DNA of 64,000 nt from JAJFUV01 sp964384215 (GTDB lineage: Bacteria > Acidobacteriota > Terriglobia > Bryobacterales > Bryobacteraceae), in NCBI GenBank assembly GCA_964384215.1, contig CAYLLB010000001.1, forward strand, positions 62,001 to 126,000. Reading direction: 5' to 3'. The position numbers and the translations under genes were made by a program. The notes under the pieces are model-generated. The model saw nothing but the letters and a program-made list of their open reading frames with translations. It made no database searches and had not been told where the DNA came from. The number at the start of each line of letters is the position of its first letter. Within the stretch, counting starts at the first letter, position 1. Positions 35,632-44,076 of this stretch are shown in pieces.

Positions 35632-36947
35632 GTCGATTTCCTCCGCGGCAGAGGCAGCAGTTCCTTGACCTCCCACATCGAGACCACCGGGAACAGCTTG
35701 GCGAAGATCAGGATCAGCAGGAAGAACCAGGCGAAGCTGCCGAACAGAATGCTGATCTCGGGCCAGCGCGGGGCGTAAAGCCCCCAGGCGAACGGATCGA
35801 ATTCGCGCGCCAGCGACGTGACGATGATCACGAAGCGCTCAAAGAACATCCCGACGTTCACCAGCAGGCTCAACACCACGAGCCATGGCGTGCTCTCGCG
35901 GAAACGCTTCATGAAGAAGAGCAGCGGCGCGCCCACATTACAGGCCACCAACAGCCAGAGCGCCCAGGCGTAATGCCCGAAGGCGCGCCAGAAGAAAATC
36001 TCGCGCTCGAATGGGTTGCCTGAATACCAGGCAACGAAAAACTCGATCGCGTACGAGTAGCCGAGCAGCATGCCGGTGAGGATCATGAGCTTCGCCATGC
36101 TGCCCAGGTGGTGCTGGGTAATGTAGGCGTCCAGCGAGAACAACCGCCGCATGGGAATCAGGATCGTGATCACCATGGCCAGGCCCGAATGGATGGCGCC
36201 GGCGACGAAGTAGGGCGGGAAGATGGTGGTGTGCCAGCCGGGCACCACCGACATGGCGAAATCCCAACTCACGATGCTGTGCACGGAGATGACCAGCGGC
36301 GTGGCCAGCCCGGCCAGGAACACGTAGGCCGCCACGTAGTGCCGCCACTGGCGATTCGTGCCCTGCCACCCTTGCGCCAGCAGGCCGTAGATCTTCTCCC
36401 GCCAACCCACGCTGCGGTCGCGCACAATGGCCAGGTCCGGCACCATCCCGGTGATGAAAAACAGTGCGCTCACCGTGAAATAGGTCGAGATGGCGAAAAC
36501 GTCCCACACGAGCGGCGAGCGGAAGTTCGGGAACAGCCCGCCCATTTGCGGATAAGGCATCAGCCAGTACGCCACCCACGGCCGCCCCAGGTGTATGAAC
36601 GGAAATAGCCCGGCCGTGGCCACGGCGAATACGGTCACGGCTTCCGCGGTGCGGTAAATGGAGCTGCGCCACCGCACGCGGAACAGGAACAGCACGGCGG
36701 AAATCAGGGTGCCCGAGTGCGCGATGCCGACCCAGAAAACGAAGGTCGTGATGTAGACGCCCCAGCCCACCGGATGGCTGATGCCCGCCAGCCCCAGTCC
36801 CTCGCGGATCTGCACGCTCCAGGCATAGCCGGCCCAGCCGACGATGGCGGCCAGGATTGCGAGCACCACGTAGTAGGCGCGGCCGGCCGGCTGCATGGTG
36901 CGCACCAAGTCCGTGTCGATGCGTGTGTAAGTGGGAGGCTGGGTCAT
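35628..36947 (-). CDS. actC: Alternative complex III subunit ActC (NrfD/PsrC-like, quinol-binding)
   Basis: 439 residues, about ten membrane helices. The NrfD fold is visible from HPVGWGVYITTFVFWVGIAH, FIHLGRPWVAYWLMPYPQMG and SIVSWDFAMSVVPGWHTTIF. Family members bind quinol at the outer side and pass electrons to the adjacent Fe-S subunit. It overlaps actB by the ATGA at 36944-36947. Charged residues (His, Asp) in the predicted helices may be part of the proposed proton path, but this was not tested. Confidence 0.93.
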   Translation of the reverse strand: MTQPPTYTRIDTDLVRTMQPAGRAYYVVLAILAAIVGWAGYAWSVQIREGLGLAGISHPVGWGVYITTFVFWVGIAHSGTLISAVLFLFRVRWRSSIYRTAEAVTVFAVATAGLFPFIHLGRPWVAYWLMPYPQMGGLFPNFRSPLVWDVFAISTYFTVSALFFITGMVPDLAIVRDRSVGWREKIYGLLAQGWQGTNRQWRHYVAAYVFLAGLATPLVISVHSIVSWDFAMSVVPGWHTTIFPPYFVAGAIHSGLAMVITILIPMRRLFSLDAYITQHHLGSMAKLMILTGMLLGYSYAIEFFVAWYSGNPFEREIFFWRAFGHYAWALWLLVACNVGAPLLFFMKRFRESTPWLVVLSLLVNVGMFFERFVIIVTSLAREFDPFAWGLYAPRWPEISILFGSFAWFFLLILIFAKLFPVVSMWEVKELLPLPRRKST

Positions 36948-39844
36948 GCCCGGTTCCTCCTGGTGCGTTCAAGATAAGTGACGGCGGGACGCGTGTTCAA
37001 CTCCTCGAAGACGCGGTAGCGGCGCGAATCTTTCGACAAGCGGCTCACGCGGCTCGACGGATCTTTCAAATCGCCGAAGACAATGGCGCGCGTGGGACAG
37101 GATTGCGCGCACGCCGGGACAATTTCGCCATCGGCAACCGGCCGACCCTCGCGCCGGGCGCGGTCCTTGCCCTGCACGATGCGCTGCACGCAGAAGGTGC
37201 ACTTCTCCATCACGCCCTTGCTGCGCACGGTGACGTCGGGGTTGAGTTGCCAGTCCAGCGGCGCCGGGAATTGCCCCGGATACCAGTTAAACCGCCGTAC
37301 CTTGTAAGGGCAGTTGTTCGAGCAGTAACGAGTCCCGACGCAGCGGTTGTAAATCTGGCCGTTCAAGCCCTCCTCCGTGTGGTAGGCGGCGAAAACCGGG
37401 CAGACGCTCTCGCATGGTGCGTAGTCGCACTGCTGGCACATCATCACCGTGAGGTCCACCTGGAACGGGCTCGAACCGGCTTTGCCGGGGCCGAAGAACC
37501 GCTCGACGCGGATCCAGCTCATCTCGCGCCCACGCCCGACCTCCGTCTTGCCGACGATGGGAATGTTGTTTTCGGCATAGCAGGCCGTGACGCACGCGCT
37601 GCAGCCGTTGCAGGCGTTCAGGTCGACCACCATGCCCCACCGGTGTTTCTGATGTTCGTGCGGCGGGTAGATGGAGAGTTCCGGATGGTGTTCCTGGTGC
37701 GATTCGGCATGTTCGCCGTCCGGCCGCGAGCGCGCGATCCCGCGATCCTCCTGGTAGTCATGGCCGGCCACCGTCACCAGTCCGTGCGCGGCGCCGAGCG
37801 GTTGGATCTCGACGCTTTCGCCGCTCCATATGACGCCGCCCGTCGCCGCATCCGGCGCCGGATCGATGAGCGCCGCGGCGTTGGCGCCCGTTCCGCTGGC
37901 GTAACGGCCGAAAGCGGTGTGCCCTTGCCCGAGCGGAATGGCCGCCGCACCCTTTTGGATACCGGGATAGACGTACGCGCCGGTCTCGATTCCGCCGTGC
38001 GCCGAGCGGACGCGCACGCGGTCGCCCGTGCGCACACCCATCCGCGCCGCATCCTCCGGACTCAGTTCGACCCAGCTATCCCAGACGACCTGCGTGATGG
38101 GGTCGGGCAGTTCCTGCATCCATGGGCGGTTGGCGGACCGCCCGTCAAAGTACGCGAGCGAGGGGTAGGTCTCCAGGCGCAGCCCGGGCTGCGCCTGCGC
38201 CGGTTCGAGCAGCGGCTTGAGCTTTGTTTCCACCCCTTGCGCGATCCAGGTGACGCGATGCTCGCCGACTTCGCGCCAATGCCCGCCGCGCTTCAATGCC
38301 GCGATCCAGAAGGACTCGAAGCTGTCTTTGACTCCTGCGCGTTTGTGCAGCGCCTGCCAGCGCGCGCGCACGAATTCGCGGAAGTTGATTTGCGGCGCCC
38401 GGGCGGCTTCGAGCAGGATCTCTCCCGAATGGCGTGTGTCGAAGAGGCGCCGCATGGCCGGCTGCGAGAGCGAATGCACGCCCGTCCAGGGCTCCGCGTC
38501 GTCCCAAGATTCGAGCGGCGTGTCCACCGGAAGCACGACGTGCGCCGCCGCGGTGGTCTCGTCCGGGTAGGAGGAGAGGCAGGCGACGAACTCCGCCTTC
38601 GCAAGCGACCGGGCGAATGCCGGCGCATTGTAGACAGGGTTCGAACCCAGGATCACCAGCGCTCTAACCGAGCCTTCTTCAATGGCGCGTCCCAAGGCGA
38701 TCAGTTCGGCGTATGTCGCCGCGTTGCTGAGCGCGGCGGTGCGGTCGAAACGCACCGTTGTGTTAATAGCGCCGGAGGCGAGGTTCAGCAGGTTCACGGC
38801 CAGCGCCGTGGCTGCCGCGCGCTCGTCGCAGGCAGCCGTCCCGCCAGTCACGGCAATGGATGGACGGTTCTTCAGTTCCTGCGCCAGCTCCTGGACGAGG
38901 CTGGCATCGAGCCCGGCGCGCTGGGGCGTGAACGGCTCCGCGGCGGCTTTCAGCCTGGCCCGCGCATCCGCCGTCAGATGGGCGCCTCCGCCCAGGGCGA
39001 GCAACTCGCGAACCAGCGCCATGGCGGCCAACCCTTCCGCGCCTGGGGCCACCGCGACGTGCTGGTCGGCATAAGCGGCTGTGAGCGAGAGCCGCGAGCC
39101 GAAGTTCACCATGCGAGCGCCGCCCGAGCGTGCGTCGGCGATGCCGCGCGCGAAGCCCACCGGCGAAAGGAACGTTTCGATCACGTCCGCGCCGAAGACG
39201 TAGATCGCCTTGGCTTCGGCAAAACGCAGTTGGGGCAGACGGGGCTCGCCGAACGCCGCGCGGTTGGCCTCACGCAGGCTTTCGTAAGCGATTGGCTCGT
39301 AGCGGAGATGGCGCGTTGAGTTCACGCTCTTGAGGAAGAGCGCGACAGCTTCGTCCATCGCCCCGCTGGTCGCGCCGCTGAGGATGGATACAGCGTCCTT
39401 CTTTGCCGTATGCTTGGCGATTCCCTCTTTGAAGCGTGCCAGCGCGTCTGGCCACGCGGCCTGCTGCAACGCGCCCTTGGAATCGCGCATAAGCGGCACG
39501 CGAAGGCGGTCCGGGTTGTAGAGCCCCTGGACGGCGGCCTGCCCGCGGGCGCACAGCCCGCCGCCATTCACCGGATGTACCGGGTTACCTTCCAGCTTAT
39601 GAACGCGGCCCTCGCGGACCCGCGCCAGCACGCCGCAGCCGGCAGGGCACTCGCGGCACGTGGTGGCGAACCACAGCGCGTGCCCCTTCACCATCTCTTC
39701 CGGCGGGATGGCGTAGGTAGTCAGCGCGTCGGGCGCCGTGCGCGAGCAACTGGTGAGGCCCACGGCCGACCCGATGCCGAGAACTCTTAGAAAGTCCCGG
39801 CGGCCGGCGCCGGAGAAGATCGATTCTGGCTTGTTTCTCTTCAT
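36944..39844 (-). CDS. actB: Alternative complex III subunit ActB, Fe-S and molybdopterin-fold subunit
   Basis: 966 residues from ATG 39844 (overlap with actA). The N-terminus has a twin-arginine signal GRRDFLRVLG followed by a lipobox-like VGLTSCSR, so both Tat export and lipid anchoring are possible. ActB is a fusion. The N-terminal ~700 residues are molybdopterin-oxidoreductase-like without the cofactor in known members. The C-terminal ~250 residues hold ferredoxin-type cluster motifs: NACNGCSACVTACYAENN, CQQCDYAPCESVCP, CVGTRYCSNNCPY and CTFCVQR with CAQSCP, which supply ligands for four clusters. It carries electrons from the quinol subunit to the cytochromes. Confidence 0.95.
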   Translation of the reverse strand: MKRNKPESIFSGAGRRDFLRVLGIGSAVGLTSCSRTAPDALTTYAIPPEEMVKGHALWFATTCRECPAGCGVLARVREGRVHKLEGNPVHPVNGGGLCARGQAAVQGLYNPDRLRVPLMRDSKGALQQAAWPDALARFKEGIAKHTAKKDAVSILSGATSGAMDEAVALFLKSVNSTRHLRYEPIAYESLREANRAAFGEPRLPQLRFAEAKAIYVFGADVIETFLSPVGFARGIADARSGGARMVNFGSRLSLTAAYADQHVAVAPGAEGLAAMALVRELLALGGGAHLTADARARLKAAAEPFTPQRAGLDASLVQELAQELKNRPSIAVTGGTAACDERAAATALAVNLLNLASGAINTTVRFDRTAALSNAATYAELIALGRAIEEGSVRALVILGSNPVYNAPAFARSLAKAEFVACLSSYPDETTAAAHVVLPVDTPLESWDDAEPWTGVHSLSQPAMRRLFDTRHSGEILLEAARAPQINFREFVRARWQALHKRAGVKDSFESFWIAALKRGGHWREVGEHRVTWIAQGVETKLKPLLEPAQAQPGLRLETYPSLAYFDGRSANRPWMQELPDPITQVVWDSWVELSPEDAARMGVRTGDRVRVRSAHGGIETGAYVYPGIQKGAAAIPLGQGHTAFGRYASGTGANAAALIDPAPDAATGGVIWSGESVEIQPLGAAHGLVTVAGHDYQEDRGIARSRPDGEHAESHQEHHPELSIYPPHEHQKHRWGMVVDLNACNGCSACVTACYAENNIPIVGKTEVGRGREMSWIRVERFFGPGKAGSSPFQVDLTVMMCQQCDYAPCESVCPVFAAYHTEEGLNGQIYNRCVGTRYCSNNCPYKVRRFNWYPGQFPAPLDWQLNPDVTVRSKGVMEKCTFCVQRIVQGKDRARREGRPVADGEIVPACAQSCPTRAIVFGDLKDPSSRVSRLSKDSRRYRVFEELNTRPAVTYLERTRRNRA

Positions 39845-40326
39845 CGGTGGCACGTGTAGCAATCGATGGAAACGCGCTCGCGGCGATGACATCCGACGCA
39901 GCGATCCATGTTGAGCGTGTGGTCCAGGCGGACCTCGCCCATGGTTTCAATGGGCCCGTGGCACTCCTGGCAGCGTATGCCGCGCGCCACGTGCGGAGAA
40001 TGATTGAAAAAGACGTAGTCCGGTTCCCACACCACTCTGGTCCAATGGATGGGCTGCTTCTTGTCCCAATAGCCGCGCAGGCGCACGATCTCGGGTTTCG
40101 CCGCCGCTACCAGCTTGTGGCACCCCATGCAGAGCTGCACGCTGGGGATTCCGGAGACCGGCGAACGGCGAGCGCCGGAATGGCAATAGAGACAGTCGAT
40201 CTTGTTGTCTCCGGCATGGATCTTGTGGCTGAAAGCAATGGGCTGCGCGGCGCCCGTAGCACCGGCGTTCCGGCAGCCGGAAGAGGCCAGCGCCAGCAAC
40301 AGAACGGCAAGCAGCGTCGTCTTCAT
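39841..40326 (-). CDS. actA: Alternative complex III subunit ActA, pentaheme cytochrome c
   Basis: 161 residues from ATG 40326 (ATGA overlap with the ccoP-like gene); the longer open frame upstream is out of frame with the real cytochrome and lies inside that gene. Signal sequence LLAVLLLALASSGCRNAG, with a possible lipobox Cys at residue 18. Five CxxCH heme sites: CLYCH, CMGCH, CQECH, CVGCH and CYTCH. His residues in HKIHAGDNK, FNHSPH and DHTLNM are probable distal ligands. ActA is the pentaheme electron carrier at the periplasmic face of ACIII. Confidence 0.94.
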   Translation of the reverse strand: MKTTLLAVLLLALASSGCRNAGATGAAQPIAFSHKIHAGDNKIDCLYCHSGARRSPVSGIPSVQLCMGCHKLVAAAKPEIVRLRGYWDKKQPIHWTRVVWEPDYVFFNHSPHVARGIRCQECHGPIETMGEVRLDHTLNMDRCVGCHRRERVSIDCYTCHR

Positions 40327-40991
40327 TTGCCGGCCTTCAACCTTTCCGCCGTCCAGGGTCCCAGCGACGCGGTGCTGTCGCGCAGTTCGCGCACCAGTTT
40401 CGCGTCGGCCGGCGGCGCTTTGTTGCCGAACGAGGAGCGCACATAAGTGACCACCGCCGCAATCTCGGCGTCGCTCAACTGGCTGCCGAAAGCGGGCATC
40501 TCGTTCACGATGGTCTTGCCCTTCACTTGAATCGGGCCGGTCAATCCGTTCAAGACGATCCGCACGGGGATGGAGGCGTCGCCCGCCAGCCATTCCGAAC
40601 CCGCCAGCGGCGGGTACTTGCCTTCGACGCCCACGCCGCCATCCTGGTGGCAGGGCTGGCAGATGGCGGAGTACAACTGCGCTCCGTCGGCCGGCGGCTC
40701 TGCAACCGCGGCGCCCGCGGCGAGAGGCTGCTCCAATTCGTGTGCGCGCGGGGAGAACGTGCCGCTGTAGCGGCCTACATAGTAGCCCATGGCGAATAGC
40801 ATCACTACCGAGACGCCCCACACCCACCATGGCGTCGGCTCCAGTCCCTCCTTGGGCTCCTCGCGCTCGGAACTCACCAGCGCCTGGTGGATGTCGTCGA
40901 CGTCGGTGCGGTCGGTCTCACCGAGCAGCGGCGGAAGCTCGCCCGTGGGCTCGCCGGGAACGGGATTGGGTCTCTCGTCGGCCATGTTCAT
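40323..40991 (-). CDS. CcoP-like monoheme cytochrome c with N-terminal membrane helix
   Basis: 222 residues. The first ~50 residues are acidic and soluble, then one helix (WWVWGVSVVMLFAMGYYVGR), then a cytochrome c domain with one heme site (ICQPCHQDGGVGVEGKYPPL) and Met ligand in EMPAFGSQLSD. Canonical CcoP has two hemes; only one CxxCH is present here. Gene order after ccoO and before actA places it at the junction between oxidase and complex III, so it may connect the two. It overlaps both neighbours by ATGA, which fixes ATG 40991 as the start. Confidence 0.88.
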   Translation of the reverse strand: MNMADERPNPVPGEPTGELPPLLGETDRTDVDDIHQALVSSEREEPKEGLEPTPWWVWGVSVVMLFAMGYYVGRYSGTFSPRAHELEQPLAAGAAVAEPPADGAQLYSAICQPCHQDGGVGVEGKYPPLAGSEWLAGDASIPVRIVLNGLTGPIQVKGKTIVNEMPAFGSQLSDAEIAAVVTYVRSSFGNKAPPADAKLVRELRDSTASLGPWTAERLKAGK

Positions 40992-41572
40992 TCGCGCGCG
41001 CGATAGCTGCGATCCATTCCGAGCAGGTAATTCACCAGGTTGATGGCCTCCGGCCCCGCGACCACCACCACGCCCGGCCGCGGCCGGAACTTCTCCGGAA
41101 GATCCACGACGGCGTCCAGCGGTCCCGTGCTGGTCCTCTCTTCAAACAGCCACGGGAACGGCGGCATCACCGATTGCGGCATGACGCTGCGCGGGTTGTA
41201 AAGATGCGACATATGCCAGTCGCGGCTGGGCTGGCGTACGCCGATGTTCAACAGGTCGGGCCCCGTGCGGCTGGTTCCGAGCAGGTGCGGCCTGTCGAAG
41301 AAGTAATCGCCCGGCACCGAGGCGCGACCCCAGCGCCTCGTTTGATCGGAGCCGAAGCCCGTGGGACGCGTCTGTTGCGAGTGGCAGTAGACGCAGCCTT
41401 CGCGGATGTAGATTTCGCGGCCGTGCGCTTGTTCGAACGTGTAGTTGCGCAGTCCGGGCTGCGGCGGCACCGCGCCGATCTGGAACCCCGGCACCCCGAC
41501 CAGCGCCGCCCAACCCAAGAACAACGTGGCCAGCACGCCCAGGAAGAACAGCCACAAGCGGATGAACATCAT
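40988..41572 (-). CDS. ccoO: cbb3-type cytochrome oxidase subunit II (CcoO-like)
   Basis: 194 residues from ATG 41572, in the ATGA overlap with ccoN; the much longer open frame upstream runs out of frame through ccoN and is not used. An N-terminal helix (LWLFFLGVLATLFLGWAALV) precedes one heme c site in GCVYCHSQQTRP and the Met-rich SVMPQSVMPPFPWLFE with the axial Met. It matches CcoO over its whole length and is the monoheme electron entry to CcoN. Confidence 0.92.
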   Translation of the reverse strand: MMFIRLWLFFLGVLATLFLGWAALVGVPGFQIGAVPPQPGLRNYTFEQAHGREIYIREGCVYCHSQQTRPTGFGSDQTRRWGRASVPGDYFFDRPHLLGTSRTGPDLLNIGVRQPSRDWHMSHLYNPRSVMPQSVMPPFPWLFEERTSTGPLDAVVDLPEKFRPRPGVVVVAGPEAINLVNYLLGMDRSYRARE

Positions 41573-42975
41573 GGCTGGCTGCCTCCCCAGCGCGGCGATC
41601 CCTGGCGCAGCAGCACTTGCAGGTACAGCAGGGCGAAGATGAAGTGTCCGATGCCCATCAGGATCCCCGATCCCGTGCGCACGGCCAGGAAAGGCTTCAC
41701 GAGCACGGTGGAATCGATGAAAGGCCGCGCGGACATATTTAGCACGAGGCCCTGCCACCACCCGCCGGTGCAGGTGGCGATGGTGTAGAGCAGCACGCCC
41801 GTGCCCGTCACCCAAAAGTGGACCTTGATGAAAGCCGGCCGCGGCCAGTCCCAACGCGCCACGCGCGGCACGATGTAATACATGGCGCCGAACAGAATCA
41901 TGGTGAGAAACGCATGCACGCCCAGGTGCGCGTGGCCGATGGTGTAGTGGGTGAAGTGTGCCACCTGCTGGAAGCTGCGGATCGCCTCGAGCGACCCCTG
42001 CAGGCTCACCGCCGTGTAGCACATCGCTCCGAACACCGTGAACCGCAGCACCATGCTCTCGCGCAGCATCTTGAAATGGCCGATGGTGGTCATGTGATGG
42101 TTCACGGCCACGGCCATGACCGGGATGACCATCAGCACGCTGGCGACGATGGAAATGGTCTGCAACCACGTCGGCAGAGGCCCGCCCACCAGGTGATGGA
42201 TGCCGTTCCAGTTGTAGAAGAGCGCGAAAGCCCAGAAGCCCAACAGCGACAGGTAATAGCTGTAGACCGGTCGCCCGATCACCTTGGGAATGAAATAGTA
42301 TGCCAGCGCCAGACCCGTCGGGGTGAACCACACACCCAGCGCGTTGTGGCCGTACCACCAGTTCACCGCCCCGTGCACCACGCCGGAGTAAATGGGCAGG
42401 TTGGCGATCACGTAGAGGAAGGGGAACCACACCACGCACGCCACCGCGTACCACAGGCTCACGTAAAGATGTTCGACATTGCGCTTGGCGAAAGTGCCCA
42501 GGATGGATGCGGCGAACAGCAGGAATCCGGCGGCGACGAGAGCGGCGGCCGGCAGCGGGAACTCCAGCCACTCCACGCCCTGGCTGTAGCCGAGCAGAAT
42601 GGCGCCGATACCGTAGATGAGGCCGATATTCCACAGCGCGGCGGACGCCAGCAACGCGCCGGGCCACCGCGCCGGAGCGCGGGTGAGCCTCGATACCAGC
42701 CACACCAGGCAGCCGCAGCCGGCCAGCGACGCCCAACCGTAAGTCACGGCGTTCAGATGCGCCGGCCGGATGCGCCCGAAAGTCAGCTCAGGAATCGTAC
42801 CGAGCCACTCCGGCATGTCGAACTTGAGCGAAGACGCGATGCCGAGCAGCGTGCCGATGAGCAGCCAGAACACGGCGCTCGTGAAGTAGACCAGAACCGG
42901 CGTGGAGCAAGCCCCGTCCAAAGTGGCGCGGAAAGCAGGCAACTCGGCGGCGTGGGCCGGGGCTTGTTCGCTCAT
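41569..42975 (-). CDS. ccoN: cbb3-type cytochrome oxidase catalytic subunit I
   Basis: 468 residues, about twelve helices. The heme-copper oxidase core is seen in WWYGHNALGVWFTPTGLALA (CuB His and the cbb3-type Tyr region), YNWNGIHHLVGGPLP (CuB His pair) and FTHYTIGHAHLGVHAF (low-spin and high-spin heme His). Reduces oxygen to water in the inner membrane and pumps protons. Position after ccoS and before ccoO, with ATGA overlaps on both sides. Confidence 0.96.
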   Translation of the reverse strand: MSEQAPAHAAELPAFRATLDGACSTPVLVYFTSAVFWLLIGTLLGIASSLKFDMPEWLGTIPELTFGRIRPAHLNAVTYGWASLAGCGCLVWLVSRLTRAPARWPGALLASAALWNIGLIYGIGAILLGYSQGVEWLEFPLPAAALVAAGFLLFAASILGTFAKRNVEHLYVSLWYAVACVVWFPFLYVIANLPIYSGVVHGAVNWWYGHNALGVWFTPTGLALAYYFIPKVIGRPVYSYYLSLLGFWAFALFYNWNGIHHLVGGPLPTWLQTISIVASVLMVIPVMAVAVNHHMTTIGHFKMLRESMVLRFTVFGAMCYTAVSLQGSLEAIRSFQQVAHFTHYTIGHAHLGVHAFLTMILFGAMYYIVPRVARWDWPRPAFIKVHFWVTGTGVLLYTIATCTGGWWQGLVLNMSARPFIDSTVLVKPFLAVRTGSGILMGIGHFIFALLYLQVLLRQGSPRWGGSQP

Positions 42976-43130
42976 TGCGGCCGCTCCTCGTCGTCAAAAA
43001 TCACATTCGCACCCGAATTGGAAGGATCGAGCTGGCCGTGCCTCACAGCCCAGACGAAACCGGCAAGGGCGAGGGCGGCCCCGCCGGCGGCCACAGTGAT
43101 CACCAGCACCACAGCCGAAGGAATTGGCAT
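42972..43130 (-). CDS. ccoS: cbb3-type oxidase assembly protein CcoS-like, small membrane protein
   Basis: 52 residues. The ATG at 43130 opens the frame MPIPSAVVLVITVAAGG and the stop overlaps the ccoN start (TCAT at 42972-42975). One hydrophobic helix is followed by GFVWAVRHGQLD and a closing VIFDDEERPQ, which match the CcoS family (a helix, then a W-A-V-x-x-G-Q-x-D segment and an acidic end with F/L-D-D-E). CcoS is needed to assemble the oxidase's cofactors. It is the first gene of the operon. The short length makes this call less certain than its neighbours. Confidence 0.75.
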   Translation of the reverse strand: MPIPSAVVLVITVAAGGAALALAGFVWAVRHGQLDPSNSGANVIFDDEERPQ

Positions 43131-43157
43131 AAGAAACCCAGTATTCAATGCCGAACC

Positions 43158-43185
43158 ATTTTACCCCGTTGCGGCGCCCTGTCAA
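43158..43185 (-). promoter_or_regulatory. Sigma70-type promoter of the cbb3/ACIII operon
   Basis: On the minus strand, TTGACA (43185-43180) and TAAAAT (43163-43158) are separated by 16 bases. This is a perfect -35 with a near-perfect -10. It lies right after the methyltransferase stop and about 30 bases upstream of ccoS, giving a short leader. It is the cleanest promoter seen in the window. No operator site is identifiable next to it. Confidence 0.75.
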
Positions 43186-43191
43186 CAGCGA

Positions 43192-44031
43192 TTATGAATC
43201 CACGCCGGACTGAACACCCAGCGACGGGTCATAGTAGTTCATCCCGGGCTTACCGCTGCACTCGGCCACCGCACGTACAAGTCCCAGATAGCGGCCATGG
43301 TCCTTTTCGAGCGCTTTCAGCTCCGAAGGGAGAACGTTCTTGCCGGTGAGTTGGAGCGCAAGCTCGCAATCGCGCCAATGGCGCCACCCGTCCCTCTGGG
43401 TGCTGGTCTGGACCTTGGTCACCTTGTCACAGCGGCTCCAGTGGTCCTGCCACCAGCCGGCGGTGTGGAAGCACCGGCATTCGTCCGCCCAGAAACACTT
43501 GCCGTTGCTCTGTGGCTCGAGAAGGTGTTGCGGCACAGTATCCCCTATGGGCTGGGTGAGGCCCGCTACCACGACTCCGATGAATCCGCCGGGCCGGACG
43601 AAACCGGTCAGGTAGTTTAAATACAATTCATCCGTCCCGAAATACTGGTAAGCGTCAATCGAGATCACACCGTCGAAGAAGCCTTGGGCGAAGGGCAGAG
43701 CGTGGGCTTCGGCGCGGATGGGGCAGACAAGGTTCTCGACCCCGGCTCCCACCACGCGCTTCCAGTTGTGGTCCGGGCTGATCCAAAGGTCCGCCGCCCA
43801 TACCCGGGCGCCGAATTCCTTGGCCAGGAAGATGCTGCTCAAGGCCCGGCCGCAGCCCAGGTCGAGGATGCGCATGCCGGGCTGGACGTTCAGCGCTTCG
43901 CATAGCCACTCCGTCAGCCAGACCGCGTTAGGCCCCATGTAGTTGTCGAGCATCCATTCCGGATCGTACCGGCTCGACCGGGGAAACTCGGGCTTCGAAA
44001 ACAGTGCTTTCACCTTATCGGATGCGTTCAT
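43192..44031 (-). CDS. SAM-dependent methyltransferase
   Basis: 279 residues from ATG 44031. Class I fold: motif I in ILDLGCGRALSSIFLAKEFG, post I in VWAADLWISP, motif II near FDGVISIDAYQYFG and motif III LTGFVRPGGFIGVVV. The N-terminus FSKPEFPRSSRYDPEWMLDN and the Trp-rich CFHTAGWWQDHWSRCD with later WRHWRDCE are features of an MTase group of unknown substrate. The gene is 61 bases upstream of ccoS on the same strand but ends before the ccoS promoter, so it is probably separately transcribed. Confidence 0.85.
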   Translation of the reverse strand: MNASDKVKALFSKPEFPRSSRYDPEWMLDNYMGPNAVWLTEWLCEALNVQPGMRILDLGCGRALSSIFLAKEFGARVWAADLWISPDHNWKRVVGAGVENLVCPIRAEAHALPFAQGFFDGVISIDAYQYFGTDELYLNYLTGFVRPGGFIGVVVAGLTQPIGDTVPQHLLEPQSNGKCFWADECRCFHTAGWWQDHWSRCDKVTKVQTSTQRDGWRHWRDCELALQLTGKNVLPSELKALEKDHGRYLGLVRAVAECSGKPGMNYYDPSLGVQSGVDS

Positions 44032-44076
44032 ACGGAAAGGTCGAACGGCCAGTCAACATTCTAAAATAACTGCACG

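Noticed and set aside
36857..39319. 820-codon plus-strand frame across actB
   Set aside because: Antisense to ActB with its clear Fe-S motifs; the translation is low-complexity Arg-rich.
40988..42736. Single 582-codon minus-strand frame covering ccoO and most of ccoN
   Set aside because: Only the last 194 codons are CcoO; the earlier part is an out-of-frame reading of ccoN. The true start is ATG 41572 in the ATGA overlap.
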